Origin: Bin87 sp965204395
Lineage (GTDB): Bacteria; Chloroflexota; Dehalococcoidia; Lucifugimonadales; UBA3495
Direction of reading: 5' to 3'
Assembly: GCA_965204395.1 (NCBI GenBank)
Contig: OZ241987.1
Span: 2,480,001-2,544,000, forward strand
Length of the DNA: 64,000 bases
Each line of letters opens with the position of its first letter. Within the stretch, counting starts at the first letter, position 1. Under the pieces are notes generated by a model. It searched no databases and was not told where the DNA came from. It saw nothing but the letters and a program-made list of their open reading frames with translations. Both the position numbers and the translations under genes were made by a program. This document shows positions 22,870-31,192 of the stretch, piece by piece.

Positions 22870-22911
22870 GTTCGTTGCGAACATAATACCCGTAAACCGC
22901 TGTGCTGTCAA
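22870..22911 (-). promoter_or_regulatory. lexA promoter with candidate SOS operator
   Basis: On the minus strand TTGACA (22911-22906) is exactly 17 bases from TATTAT (22888-22883). Directly downstream is GTTCGTTGCGAAC (22870-22882), a 5-3-5 palindrome at the expected transcription start. A second, wider palindrome GGAAC/GTTCC (22834-22853) follows. Such placement fits LexA repressing its own gene. Confidence 0.75.
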
Positions 22912-23031
22912 CGCAATTCGGGGCATTACAACCACCGTCCCGCACCATATAAGGCAGAAACGGGCCGGCACGTCTACTGCGCCGGCCCTTCATTACGAAG
23001 TGCGGTTTCAGACTACAGCGAACCCAATGGG

Positions 23032-23286
23032 TTACTCTGCCGCAGTGCGGTTGAGGGCGGCGGCCAGGCGGGCTTTGCGGCGCGACGCGTTGTTCTTGTG
23101 CAGCACCCCCTTACGGGCCGCCACGTCCAACTGACGCATGGCTCGGCGCACCTCTTCTTCGCTTTCGGGCGCACCCACTGCCATCGCTCTGCGGGCTCGG
23201 CCGATGGCTGTGCGCGTCGCGCGTCGCACGCTGAGGTTCCGTGCGTAGCGTTTTACTGATTTGCGGTGGGCCTTCTGAGCGGGCAA
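23032..23286 (-). CDS. 30S ribosomal protein S20
   Basis: This 84-residue protein binds 16S rRNA early in 30S assembly. The N-terminus PAQKAHRKSVKRYARN and the C-terminal GVLHKNNASRRKARLA are typical. The start is a TTG at 23286, preceded by AGGAG at 7 bases; the open frame continues upstream without a matching site. It stands alone, divergent from groEL, as rpsT often does. Confidence 0.92.
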   Translation of the reverse strand: MPAQKAHRKSVKRYARNLSVRRATRTAIGRARRAMAVGAPESEEEVRRAMRQLDVAARKGVLHKNNASRRKARLAAALNRTAAE

Positions 23287-23356
23287 GGGGAAACTCCTGT
23301 GATTTGGTTTGCGGCGTTGAATGTTATCAAAGGGAGACCGAAAAGTCATCAGTCGG

Positions 23357-23428
23357 TTGACAATGTTGGCGACGTTGCAGAAAATTAGATGGCATATTTC
23401 GACGCGATCCGATTTTCCGTCATCGGAT
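23357..23428 (+). promoter_or_regulatory. Candidate groEL promoter and leader hairpin
   Basis: TTGACA (23357-23362) is 17 bases from GAAAAT (23380-23385). In the leader, ATCCGAT (23407-23413) pairs with ATCGGAT (23422-23428), followed by TTTAT. I looked for a CIRCE element and saw none. The hairpin may be a terminator-like attenuator or just structure. Confidence 0.45.
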
Positions 23429-23489
23429 TTTATCGTCACCGTCCGGCGGATCGCGCGTATCAACTTGTTGTGCCCGGAGGATTCCCGCA

Positions 23490-25115
23490 ATGCCTGAAAA
23501 GCAGCTAATTTTCGATGAAGATGCCCGTCAGAGTCTGATGAGCGGCGTTAACCAATTGGGTCGCGTCGTCGCCCTTACGCTGGGTCCCAGCGGCAGGAAC
23601 GTGATATTGGGGCGCGTGTGGACGTTGCCGGTGGTCTGCAGCGACGGCGTCACCATCGCCAAAGAGGTGGTGTTGCCGGACCCCTACGAAAACATGGGCG
23701 CGCAGGTGGTCAAGGAAGCTGCGGCCAAGACCAACGATATCGTGGGTGATGGCACCACTACTTCCGTCGTGTTGGCGCGGTCCATCATACAGGGCGGCTT
23801 TATGAACGTCGCCGCCGGAGCCAACCCTCTGGCAATTAAATCCGGCATCGACCAGGCGGTTAGCGCGGTCAGCAACCACATCAGCGCCCAGGCGGTGGCC
23901 GTGGAGAGTCGGGAACAGGTGGCGCGCGTGGCGGCTTTGTCCGCCCATGAGGAAGCGATCGCCGAACTGATCGCCGATGCGATGGACAAAGTGGGCCGCG
24001 AAGGCATCATCACCGTGGAGGAAAGCCGCGGTCTGACTGACGAGCTCGATGTTGTCGAGGGCATGCGCCTGGATCGGGGTTACCTCTCCCCTCATTTCAT
24101 CACCGACACCGATCGGATGGAAGTTTCCCTGGATGAGCCTCTCTTCCTGCTCACTGACCAGAAACTTTCTGCTGCCGCCGACGTGGTGCCTGCCCTGGAG
24201 GCAGTGGCGCAGGGCGGCCGTCGTCCCCTGGTGATAATCGCGGAGGACGTGGAAGGCGAAGCCCTGGCGACTCTCGTGGTCAACCGGCTGCGGGGCACCG
24301 TCAGCAGCCTCGCCGTAAAGGCCCCGGGATTTGGAGAGCGGCGCAAGGCGCTGTTGCAAGACCTCGCCATCGTTACGGGCGGCACGGTCATCACCAACGA
24401 TGCTGGAATGCGTCTCGAAGACATTTCCATGGAGCACTTTGGTTCAGCCCGTCGGGTCCTGGCTACCAAGGACGAGACCACCATCGTGGAAGGCCGCGGA
24501 CACGAGGACGACATCGCCGGGCGAGTCGCCGAACTCCGCGTGCAGATTGAAGAAACCACGTCGGACTACGACCGCGAGAAATTGCAGGAACGGCTCGCCA
24601 ATCTGGCCGGCGGAGTCGCGGTGATCAAAGTCGGCGCGGCCACCGAGCCCGAACTCAACGAGCGCAAGAGCCGGACCGAGGACGCCCTCGCGTCCACGCG
24701 GGCTGCGGTTGAGGAAGGTGTCATCCCGGGTGGAGGCGTCACCCTGCTGAGAGCCCAGGCCACCCTGGACGGGATCATCGATAGCGCGACCGGCGACGAA
24801 GCGGTCGGGATGCGCTTGGTTCGGGAAGCCCTGGAGGCTCCTCTCAACACGATTGCCGACAACGCCGGCTACAAAGGGGCTGTGATCGTCGAAAACGTCC
24901 GAAACGGCGAGGACGACTACGGGTTTGACGCCGACCGTGGCGAGTACACCGGTGTGGTGGCTCGAGGCATCATCGACCCGGCCAAGGTTACGCGGTCTGC
25001 GCTGCAAAACGCCGGTTCAGTCGCTGGAATGCTGCTGACTACCCAGGCCGTCATTACCGAAATCCCCAAGTACGAACCGTTGCCGGCCGACATCCAGGAC
25101 TTCATGCACGACTAA
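23490..25115 (+). CDS. Chaperonin GroEL
   Basis: This 541-residue subunit forms the double-ring folding chaperone. The ATP site VGDGTTTS lies near residue 85 and AAVEEGVIPGGG (about 403-414) is present. The N-terminus is somewhat divergent (KQLIFDEDARQSLMSG), and the protein ends DIQDFMHD instead of the usual Gly-Gly-Met tail. No groES gene is next to it. GGAGG precedes the ATG. This could be a second or specialised GroEL, or the main one of a lineage in which groES lies elsewhere. Confidence 0.94.
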   Translation: MPEKQLIFDEDARQSLMSGVNQLGRVVALTLGPSGRNVILGRVWTLPVVCSDGVTIAKEVVLPDPYENMGAQVVKEAAAKTNDIVGDGTTTSVVLARSIIQGGFMNVAAGANPLAIKSGIDQAVSAVSNHISAQAVAVESREQVARVAALSAHEEAIAELIADAMDKVGREGIITVEESRGLTDELDVVEGMRLDRGYLSPHFITDTDRMEVSLDEPLFLLTDQKLSAAADVVPALEAVAQGGRRPLVIIAEDVEGEALATLVVNRLRGTVSSLAVKAPGFGERRKALLQDLAIVTGGTVITNDAGMRLEDISMEHFGSARRVLATKDETTIVEGRGHEDDIAGRVAELRVQIEETTSDYDREKLQERLANLAGGVAVIKVGAATEPELNERKSRTEDALASTRAAVEEGVIPGGGVTLLRAQATLDGIIDSATGDEAVGMRLVREALEAPLNTIADNAGYKGAVIVENVRNGEDDYGFDADRGEYTGVVARGIIDPAKVTRSALQNAGSVAGMLLTTQAVITEIPKYEPLPADIQDFMHD

Positions 25116-25137
25116 TCCCACACGCCGGCATAAATTA

Positions 25138-25183
25138 GCCCGCCGCGATGCCGATTGGATCGGTGCGGCGGGCGTTCATTTTT
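25138..25183 (+). terminator. Intrinsic terminator after groEL
   Basis: GCCCGCCGC (25138-25146) pairs with GCGGCGGGC (25165-25173), followed by GTTCATTTTT. Strong stem and T-run. Confidence 0.8.
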
Positions 25184-25187
25184 CGAT

Positions 25188-25733
25188 ATGACCGTGGAAT
25201 CCTTGAACTGCGTCGGCATTCTCAGCCGCGTCACCATTGCTGGCCTCGTTATAGGTGATCCTCCGCTGGTAGAACATTGTCGGGATCTGGAAACGCAGCT
25301 TCAGCCCAATGGTTTGGACGTTACGCTGAGATCCGTGTCCAGTTTCTCGGCTGGCTCCGCTCCCGGCGGCATCGGGATATCCGACCGAGATCGGACGCTG
25401 CCCGAAACCGTCGAGTTGGCATTCGGCGACGACGGCTGGCTGCATCTCCAATCCGGCCAATACCTGATCACATTCAACGAAATCATCAACCTGCCGCTCC
25501 ACATAATGGCCCTGGCCCGACCCCGTTCCAGCCTGCTCCGTTCAGGCGTCGCCATCCATACCGCCGTCTGGGATGCCGGTTATTCCGGTCGATCCCAGGC
25601 GTTGATGACCATTCATCATCCGCAGGGATTCCGTATCCAACAGGACGCCAGGGTCGCTCAAATGGTGTTCATGTATCTCGACGCCGGTGATGCGCAAGGC
25701 TACCGCGGCCGTTACCAGAACGAAAACCAATGA
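25188..25733 (+). CDS. dUTPase / dCTP deaminase superfamily enzyme
   Basis: This ~181-residue protein has the trimeric dUTPase/Dcd fold: QPNGLDVTL, ARPRSSLLRSGV, and AVWDAGYSGRS, ending in Dcd-like ARVAQMVFMYL and YRGRYQ. AVWDxGYxG resembles archaeal dUTP diphosphatases, so hydrolysis of dUTP to dUMP is more likely than deamination, although a bifunctional enzyme cannot be excluded. The start is unsure: the ATG at 25188 lies in the groEL terminator T-run with no ribosome binding site, and the conserved region begins at GILSRVTIAG, ~10 residues later. It overlaps queG by four bases. Confidence 0.75.
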   Translation: MTVESLNCVGILSRVTIAGLVIGDPPLVEHCRDLETQLQPNGLDVTLRSVSSFSAGSAPGGIGISDRDRTLPETVELAFGDDGWLHLQSGQYLITFNEIINLPLHIMALARPRSSLLRSGVAIHTAVWDAGYSGRSQALMTIHHPQGFRIQQDARVAQMVFMYLDAGDAQGYRGRYQNENQ

Positions 25734-26902
25734 ACGGATCGCAGCACCACGGGACCGACGCGGAATCGCCGCGCCAGGTGATCGACCGACTGGCTCAGGC
25801 GGTCGGGTTCGACTTGGTGGCGGTAACCGACGCCACCGCATTTGCCCGTGATCGCGAAACGGCCATGAGACGCATCGACGATGGGCTGATGGATGGACTC
25901 CCCTGGTTCACCAAGATACGTGTGGGACACGGGACGGATCCGGAGCGCCTGCTGACCGGAGCCCGATCCATCATCTCCCTCGGACTCAACTACTATCCGG
26001 GCACCACGCCAACAACAACGCCCGGTTCAGGATTGGTAGCCCGATATGCTCAGGGCCGGGATTACCACCGCGTGATGAAGCGTCGGATGCGTAGGCTCGT
26101 CGTCGCGCTTTCCGAGGATCCGGCATTTCGACAATCCGGCGAGGAACTAACGGCGCGTTGGTTCGTGGATGATGGGCCGATGCTGGACCGCGCTGTGGCA
26201 TCCCGGGCCGGATTGGGGTGGTTCGGCAAGAATGGGAACATCTTGAACCCTACCTACGGGTCGTGGCTGCTGCTCGGCCAGATAGTCACCAATCTGGAGT
26301 TGGAACCCGACCGACCACTTTCCAAAACCTGCGGCCAATGCACTCGTTGCATTCCGTCGTGCCCCACCGACGCAATCGTCGCCCCTTATGTGGTGGACAA
26401 CCGGCGGTGCATCAGTTACTTGACCATCGAGCACAAGGGGCCGATCCCCCATGAATTGCGGCCCGCCATGGGCGCCTGGGTTTTTGGATGCGACATCTGC
26501 CAGGAGGTCTGCCCGGTCAACCGAAAGGCCAGGGCGACGTCGGATCCCAATTTCGGCCGGCGCGACCTGACAGCGTTGGACCTCATCGAACTGTTGGACA
26601 TGACCGAAGCGGAGTTTCGCCAGCGGTTTGCCGGAACGCCCCTAATGCGCACCAAGTGGGTTGGAATGCAACGCAATGCCTGCGTCGCGTTGGGGAATCT
26701 CCATGACCCGTTCGCGGTTCCTGCGCTGGCGCGCGCCCTGGAGGGAGCAAATCCGCTGGTGAAACAACACGCGGCCTGGGCGTTGGGTCGCATCGGCGGT
26801 AGCGATGCGCGTATCGCCTTGGAGTCGGCGTCCCTCTCCGAGCAAGACCCGGACGTGCGCGCGGAAATCAGGCTGGCGTTGGGCGAAATCGCCGTGAACT
26901 AG
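25730..26902 (+). CDS. Epoxyqueuosine reductase QueG
   Basis: This 390-residue enzyme performs the last step of queuosine synthesis in tRNA, using cobalamin and two [4Fe-4S] clusters. The cluster motifs are CGQCTRCIPSCP and CDICQEVCP. FVDDGPMLDRA contains the likely acidic proton donor and GWFGKN is typical. The C-terminal ~60 residues form HEAT-like repeats (ALGRIGG, ALGEIA). The start overlaps the upstream gene by ATGA. The 3' end overlaps the convergent EVE gene at a shared CTAG. Confidence 0.93.
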   Translation: MNGSQHHGTDAESPRQVIDRLAQAVGFDLVAVTDATAFARDRETAMRRIDDGLMDGLPWFTKIRVGHGTDPERLLTGARSIISLGLNYYPGTTPTTTPGSGLVARYAQGRDYHRVMKRRMRRLVVALSEDPAFRQSGEELTARWFVDDGPMLDRAVASRAGLGWFGKNGNILNPTYGSWLLLGQIVTNLELEPDRPLSKTCGQCTRCIPSCPTDAIVAPYVVDNRRCISYLTIEHKGPIPHELRPAMGAWVFGCDICQEVCPVNRKARATSDPNFGRRDLTALDLIELLDMTEAEFRQRFAGTPLMRTKWVGMQRNACVALGNLHDPFAVPALARALEGANPLVKQHAAWALGRIGGSDARIALESASLSEQDPDVRAEIRLALGEIAVN

Positions 26903-27663
26903 TCGTTGTCGTACTTGACGGGGTTGTCCGGCGTCCTGCGGTTCCTGCCCCTGCCGTGAGAACGCCGAGCGCGCCCGTTGGAGCCGTCTCGACCATTGCC
27001 CGTTGGTTGCTGGTCGGCGACGCCTGGGGGCGCTGCTTCGTCGCTGGGCGCGGGATCCTCGGTTGTGCGTTCCGGGACGTCCGTAGTGCGCCCGTTCCGT
27101 GGTCTCGCTGGCCTGACCGGATCCCGCTCCGTATTGCGACGGCGACGATCGCGTTGAAAGTTGACCCGCTCCGTTTCTGCGGCCAACTCCTCATCTACCT
27201 TGCGCAGGGCTGCGTCGCGTCCATCCCGCAACTTCAGCATCTCCGTTTCCAGGAGAAAAAAGTCTCCCTTGGAAAGTAGGTGCAGGTTCCCCTGGAATGC
27301 CATGTGCCAGTCCTCGGGCGGCCATTTCCGGAGATATTCCAGACGGTAGGCGATCAAGCCGGCGTTGATGTATTGCTCGCTGGGGAGAATGACGTCGGGT
27401 CTAATCTCGATACGGTAGGGCCAGGCGGTCTTCCCCTCTTTGACCCATGGGGTGGACTTGACCTCTTCGTATGACTTGGTGACGGTCGCGGTGGCGGTGA
27501 ACACGCGCACCCCGCTCACGTAGTAGATGATACGGTCGCCGGGTTCAACCCTTTGCACTTTGCGGCGATATTCGGCTTTCAAGCCCTGCTGAGCAAAGCC
27601 CAACTGCTGAGTGATGTCGAAATTTTGCTTGTTGCAATTAATCATCCAAAAGTTATGTGGCAT
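26899..27663 (-). CDS. EVE-domain protein with Arg-rich tail
   Basis: This 254-residue protein begins with an EVE (PUA-like) domain: HNFWMINCNKQNFD, then KVQRVEPGDRIIYYVSG and WPYRIEIRPD. EVE domains bind modified bases in DNA or RNA and often accompany restriction or defence genes. After about residue 165 there is a charged, probably disordered tail rich in Arg, Pro and Asp, ending SHGRGRNRRTPDNP. The ATG at 27663 fits the domain start better than the long upstream extension. The neighbour queG modifies tRNA, but the genes are convergent so no functional link can be claimed. Confidence 0.8.
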   Translation of the reverse strand: MPHNFWMINCNKQNFDITQQLGFAQQGLKAEYRRKVQRVEPGDRIIYYVSGVRVFTATATVTKSYEEVKSTPWVKEGKTAWPYRIEIRPDVILPSEQYINAGLIAYRLEYLRKWPPEDWHMAFQGNLHLLSKGDFFLLETEMLKLRDGRDAALRKVDEELAAETERVNFQRDRRRRNTERDPVRPARPRNGRTTDVPERTTEDPAPSDEAAPPGVADQQPTGNGRDGSNGRARRSHGRGRNRRTPDNPVKYDND

Positions 27664-27905
27664 ATCTGTATCCCGGCAAATGGATCTGACATCCGGAATT
27701 TGGGCCATTCTAGCACACGGGGTTGGTCGTTCCGCTTCACGGCGCGTCCACCGTGGCGGAACCGAAATGTGGCAACAAGAACTGCCGGCCGTCGGTCGCG
27801 TTGCTCTCATGCCGTGACGGCGAGCTGCGGCATTTGTCGGCACACCAGTAATGTTGTACCATCGTTGGGCTGACAAACTGATAAATCCACCACTGGGAGT
27901 GAACT

Positions 27906-29081
27906 ATGGCCAGCACCGCAAACCGCGAACGCGACATCGCAATAGTCGGGGTCGCCGAGTCCGACGTCATGGGCACGGTGCCCGACAAATCCTCGTTGCA
28001 GCACCACGCGGAGGCGGCGTTCAACGCTCTCGAGGACGCGGGGTTGTCCCTGGCGGACGTCAACGGCCTGATGACCGCCGGATTCAGCACGCTGGTAACG
28101 GCGGAGTACTTTGGGCTGCAGCCATCATTCACCGACAACACATCGGTAGGCGGATCTTCCTTCGTGATTCACGTCGCGCACGCCGCGGCTGCGATCCGCG
28201 CCGGCTATTGCGATACGGTTCTCATCACTCACGGGCAGGCCGGGCGGTCCACCCGCGCACCGGTGCCGCCGGACCGCAACCTTCCTGTGGCCCAGTATGA
28301 AACACCCTACGGAATGATCGGGCAGCCCATCAACTACGCCATGGCCTGCACCAGGTACATGCACGAGTACGGCGAAGAGCGCACCCGGCAGGCGTTGGCG
28401 GAAATCGCGGTTTCCACCCGCGCATGGGCCAACCTCAATCCCGTGGCCTACATGCACGAAACGCCCATGTCGTTCGACGATTACCATAACTCCCGCTGGG
28501 TGGCCTGGCCCTTCCATCTGTTTGACTGCTGCCTGGTCACCGACTCCGGCGCCGCCATCATCGTTACCACCGCGGAGAAGGCGCGAAACTGCGCCAAGGA
28601 ACCGGTCTGGGTGCTGGGCGCTGCCGAAGGCCACGACCACAACCTGATCAGCTTCATGCCTGACCACACGTCCACCTGGTCCCGTGAAACCGGCCCCCGG
28701 TCGCTGGAGCGCGCCGGCCTGACCAACGATGACATCGACCACACCATGATCTACGACTCCTTCACCTACACCACCCTGGTGACCCTTGAAGGGTTGGGTT
28801 TCTGCGGCCCGGGTGAGGGTCCCGACTTTGTAGCCAACCAGCGAACCGCGCCCGGCGGCGAATTCGCGCTGAACACCAACGGCGGCGGTCTGTCCTACTC
28901 GCACCCGGGGATGTACGGAAGCTTCCTGCTGGTGGAGGCGGTGCGCCAACTGCGCGGCGAGTGCGGGGACCGTCAGGTGTACCGCAAAGGCTCTTCAGAC
29001 CAACCGGCAGCCACCAGCATGGTCAACGGCACCGGAGGCTCCCTTTCCTCAACCGGTACGGTGGTGCTGGCAACCGGCTAA
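27906..29081 (+). CDS. Thiolase-like protein lacking the N-terminal cysteine
   Basis: This 391-residue protein has the thiolase fold of the SCP2/lipid-transfer group: AIVGVAESDVMG at the N-terminus, NGGGLSYSHPGMYG and SMVNGTGG near the end. The nucleophilic Cys of real thiolases (CASG) is replaced: this stretch reads TSVGGSSF. The loss of that Cys is known in thiolase-like aldolases such as Ltp2, which work with a DUF35 protein. No DUF35 gene is adjacent. Degradative lyase activity on a CoA substrate is possible but unproven. Confidence 0.78.
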   Translation: MASTANRERDIAIVGVAESDVMGTVPDKSSLQHHAEAAFNALEDAGLSLADVNGLMTAGFSTLVTAEYFGLQPSFTDNTSVGGSSFVIHVAHAAAAIRAGYCDTVLITHGQAGRSTRAPVPPDRNLPVAQYETPYGMIGQPINYAMACTRYMHEYGEERTRQALAEIAVSTRAWANLNPVAYMHETPMSFDDYHNSRWVAWPFHLFDCCLVTDSGAAIIVTTAEKARNCAKEPVWVLGAAEGHDHNLISFMPDHTSTWSRETGPRSLERAGLTNDDIDHTMIYDSFTYTTLVTLEGLGFCGPGEGPDFVANQRTAPGGEFALNTNGGGLSYSHPGMYGSFLLVEAVRQLRGECGDRQVYRKGSSDQPAATSMVNGTGGSLSSTGTVVLATG

Positions 29082-29115
29082 ATATCGAATCAAGCGTTGC
29101 CAGACAGGTCTCGAT

Positions 29116-29149
29116 TGCCCCGTCGCCGCTGGTCGGTACCGGGGCATCC
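29116..29149 (+). terminator. Hairpin after the thiolase-like gene
   Basis: TGCCCCG (29116-29122) pairs with CGGGGCA (29140-29146). Only a short T-rich stretch follows, so it is a weak terminator candidate. Confidence 0.4.
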
Positions 29150-29198
29150 CATTTGTCCGATCCAGATCCAACAATCTACCCACATCATCTAGCGAGAC

Positions 29199-30290
29199 AT
29201 GGACACAGTAATCATAGGACTGCCCCAATCCGGCAAAACCACCCTGTTCAACGCCCTAACCCTGGGCAAATCGGACGCCAGCGGAGCGTCCGGTTCAGCA
29301 ACCGAAATGCACATGGGCGTGGTCAAGGTCCCCGACCCTCGGCTGGAATTTTTGGGAGAGGTGTACCACCCCAGGAAGATCGTACCCGCCGAAATCCGAT
29401 ACATCGATCTGCCCGGCCCGGAATCGATGGCGAAATCCCAGGGCATCAGCGGGAGGTACCGCAACATCCTACAGTCCGCCACCGCCTTTCTGTTGGTAGT
29501 GCGCGCCTTCACCAACGAGGCAGTAGCGCATCCCACCGGCGACGTTGACCCTGGCAGAGACCTGGAGACCTTGCTCGGTGAGTTGTCCTTCGCCGATCTG
29601 GAGGTGCTGGAACGGGCATCAACTCGTTTGTCTGAGCAGATGAACAAGACCAAGCCCGCCGACCGCCCCATGGCTATCCGGCACAAAGATGCGGTGGACA
29701 AAGCGCGGACGGGTCTGGAATCTGGTATCCCCGTACGGCTGCAGAACTTCACGGACTCCGAACGAGCGTTATTGGTCAACTACCAACTGTTGACCGACAA
29801 GAACGTGATCGTGGTGTTCAACACCGACGAAGGCTCCGAAGATGTACGCGTCGCGGACCTCGGCCTGGACCCTGCTTTGCTGCAAGGTGTGGGAACGGTG
29901 AGTATCAGCGCGCGCATCGAAGCGGAACTCGGGATGATGGAAGCGGAGGAAGCCGCCGAATTCCGGTCCGACCTGGAATTGGGAGAGCCCGCCACGAGCC
30001 AGGTGATCAACGCCAGTTACGATACCTTGGGCCTGGTGTCCTTCCTTACCGTGGGAGACGATGAGGTGCGGGCGTGGAGCGTCCCCGGCGGAATGCCGGC
30101 GGTGGACGCCGCCGGCGTGATCCACACCGATTTTACCCGTGGCTTCATTCGCGCGGAAGTAATCGCCTACGATGACTTCTCCACGTGCGGCAGCATCGCG
30201 CAGGGGCGCAGGGAAGGGTTGCTGCGTTCCGAAGGCAAAGCCTACCCGGTGCGCGACGGCGACATCATCAATTTCCTGGTCAACACCTGA
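29199..30290 (+). CDS. YchF/OLA1-type ATPase
   Basis: This 363-residue protein belongs to the Obg-related YchF family, which prefers ATP and binds ribosomes. The P-loop is GLPQSGKTT at about 7-15. The DxxG region is DLPGPE. The specificity motif reads NTDE, where true GTPases have NKxD; this fits ATP preference. The C-terminal TGS-like domain contains TCGSIAQGRREG and KAYPVRDGDIINF. The stop overlaps the start of the GNAT gene. The P-loop differs from the usual GLPNVGKS, but the overall match is good. Confidence 0.85.
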   Translation: MDTVIIGLPQSGKTTLFNALTLGKSDASGASGSATEMHMGVVKVPDPRLEFLGEVYHPRKIVPAEIRYIDLPGPESMAKSQGISGRYRNILQSATAFLLVVRAFTNEAVAHPTGDVDPGRDLETLLGELSFADLEVLERASTRLSEQMNKTKPADRPMAIRHKDAVDKARTGLESGIPVRLQNFTDSERALLVNYQLLTDKNVIVVFNTDEGSEDVRVADLGLDPALLQGVGTVSISARIEAELGMMEAEEAAEFRSDLELGEPATSQVINASYDTLGLVSFLTVGDDEVRAWSVPGGMPAVDAAGVIHTDFTRGFIRAEVIAYDDFSTCGSIAQGRREGLLRSEGKAYPVRDGDIINFLVNT

Positions 30291-30796
30291 TGATCGATAT
30301 CCGTCTGTACCGATCCCGAGATTATGAAGCCGTCCGCGAGGTGTTCAGCCATGCGCAGGATGACTTCGTACAGAGCTACCTGCATTCCGACGAGGACCGG
30401 GAAGAGTACAACGAATACGTCATAGGAGCGCTCGCTCGCGACCTCTCCGACATACAGCGCAGCTACCTCCAGCACCCGGGCAGCAATTTCTGGGTGGCCG
30501 AACGGGACGGCGAAACTATCGGATGCATCGGTGCCTACCAGCGCAGCCATGAGGAGGCCGAGATTCGGCGGTTGGTGGTGCATCGCGACGCTCGACGCCA
30601 GGGAATAGCCTCGCGTTTGCTCGACCAGGCCGAAGACTTTTGCCGGGACCTGGGGTACGTACGCACCATCGCGTGGACGTACAACCACATGCCGGGCGCC
30701 ATCGAATTCCTGCGCCGCCGGGGCTACCAACTGATCGAAGATCACGCCTTCCCTCACACCAGTCTCACCCTGTACCTGTACGCCCTGGAACTGTAG
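30290..30796 (+). CDS. GNAT acetyltransferase
   Basis: This 168-residue protein has the GNAT core: FWVAERDGETIGCIGAY, then IRRLVVHRDARRQGIASRLL with the acetyl-CoA loop RRQGIAS near 104-110, and a C-terminal AIEFLRRRGY. It transfers an acetyl group from acetyl-CoA to an unknown amine. The ATG overlaps the ychF stop, so the two are coupled. Confidence 0.85.
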   Translation: MIDIRLYRSRDYEAVREVFSHAQDDFVQSYLHSDEDREEYNEYVIGALARDLSDIQRSYLQHPGSNFWVAERDGETIGCIGAYQRSHEEAEIRRLVVHRDARRQGIASRLLDQAEDFCRDLGYVRTIAWTYNHMPGAIEFLRRRGYQLIEDHAFPHTSLTLYLYALEL

Positions 30797-30846
30797 CCGG
30801 CGAGCCCGAAAACGGCCCCGGAGCCTGCCCGACAATCGTAACGAAC

Positions 30847-30875
30847 TTGACAGAATCGGGCATTGCAAGTAGTAT
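30847..30875 (+). promoter_or_regulatory. Promoter of the SAM riboswitch transcript
   Basis: TTGACA (30847-30852) is 17 bases from TAGTAT (30870-30875). Transcription would begin near 30882, just before the aptamer. Confidence 0.7.
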
Positions 30876-30909
30876 CTATAACGATTAACAACTGGATACG
30901 TTGCTGGAA

Positions 30910-31102
30910 CCCTTATCCAGACAGGCGGAGGGAACGGCCCTGTGAAGCCTGGCAACCAATCCCGCTCACCCAGTGGGATCAGGTGCTAATTCCGGCGTCC
31001 CGCAGATGGTGTCGCCTTGCGACGCGGTTGGAGCGGTATGACGAAAGATGAGGGGAGAACTGTACTGATGGGCTCTCCCGGCGTGGGTGGGCCTCTATTT
31101 TT
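30910..31102 (+). ncRNA. SAM-I riboswitch with terminator switch
   Basis: The aptamer spans 30910-31054. P1 is CCCTTATC (30910-30917) with GATGAGGG (31047-31054), and the conserved elements GGCGGAGGGA, GAAGCCTGGCAACC and CAGGTGCTAATTCC are in order. The switch can be read: GGGAGA (31053-31058) can pair with TCTCCC (31074-31079) as antiterminator. Otherwise GGCTCTCCC (31071-31079) pairs with GGGTGGGCC (31085-31093), followed by TCTATTTTT, as terminator. P1 and the antiterminator share bases 31053-31054. SAM binding stabilises P1 and so favours termination. It controls mtnA and perhaps genes further down. Confidence 0.9.
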
Positions 31103-31192
31103 GCCTTTGCCGATTGCAGCCTTCGGGGCCTCCTTTGCTCCAAGGCCCTGTAAGTCCGCAACGTATTCCCAACACACCGGGTAACTGGTGCT

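Noticed and set aside
23287..23489. CIRCE operator before groEL
   Set aside because: I looked for the TTAGCACTC-N9-GAGTGCTAA pattern and did not see it.
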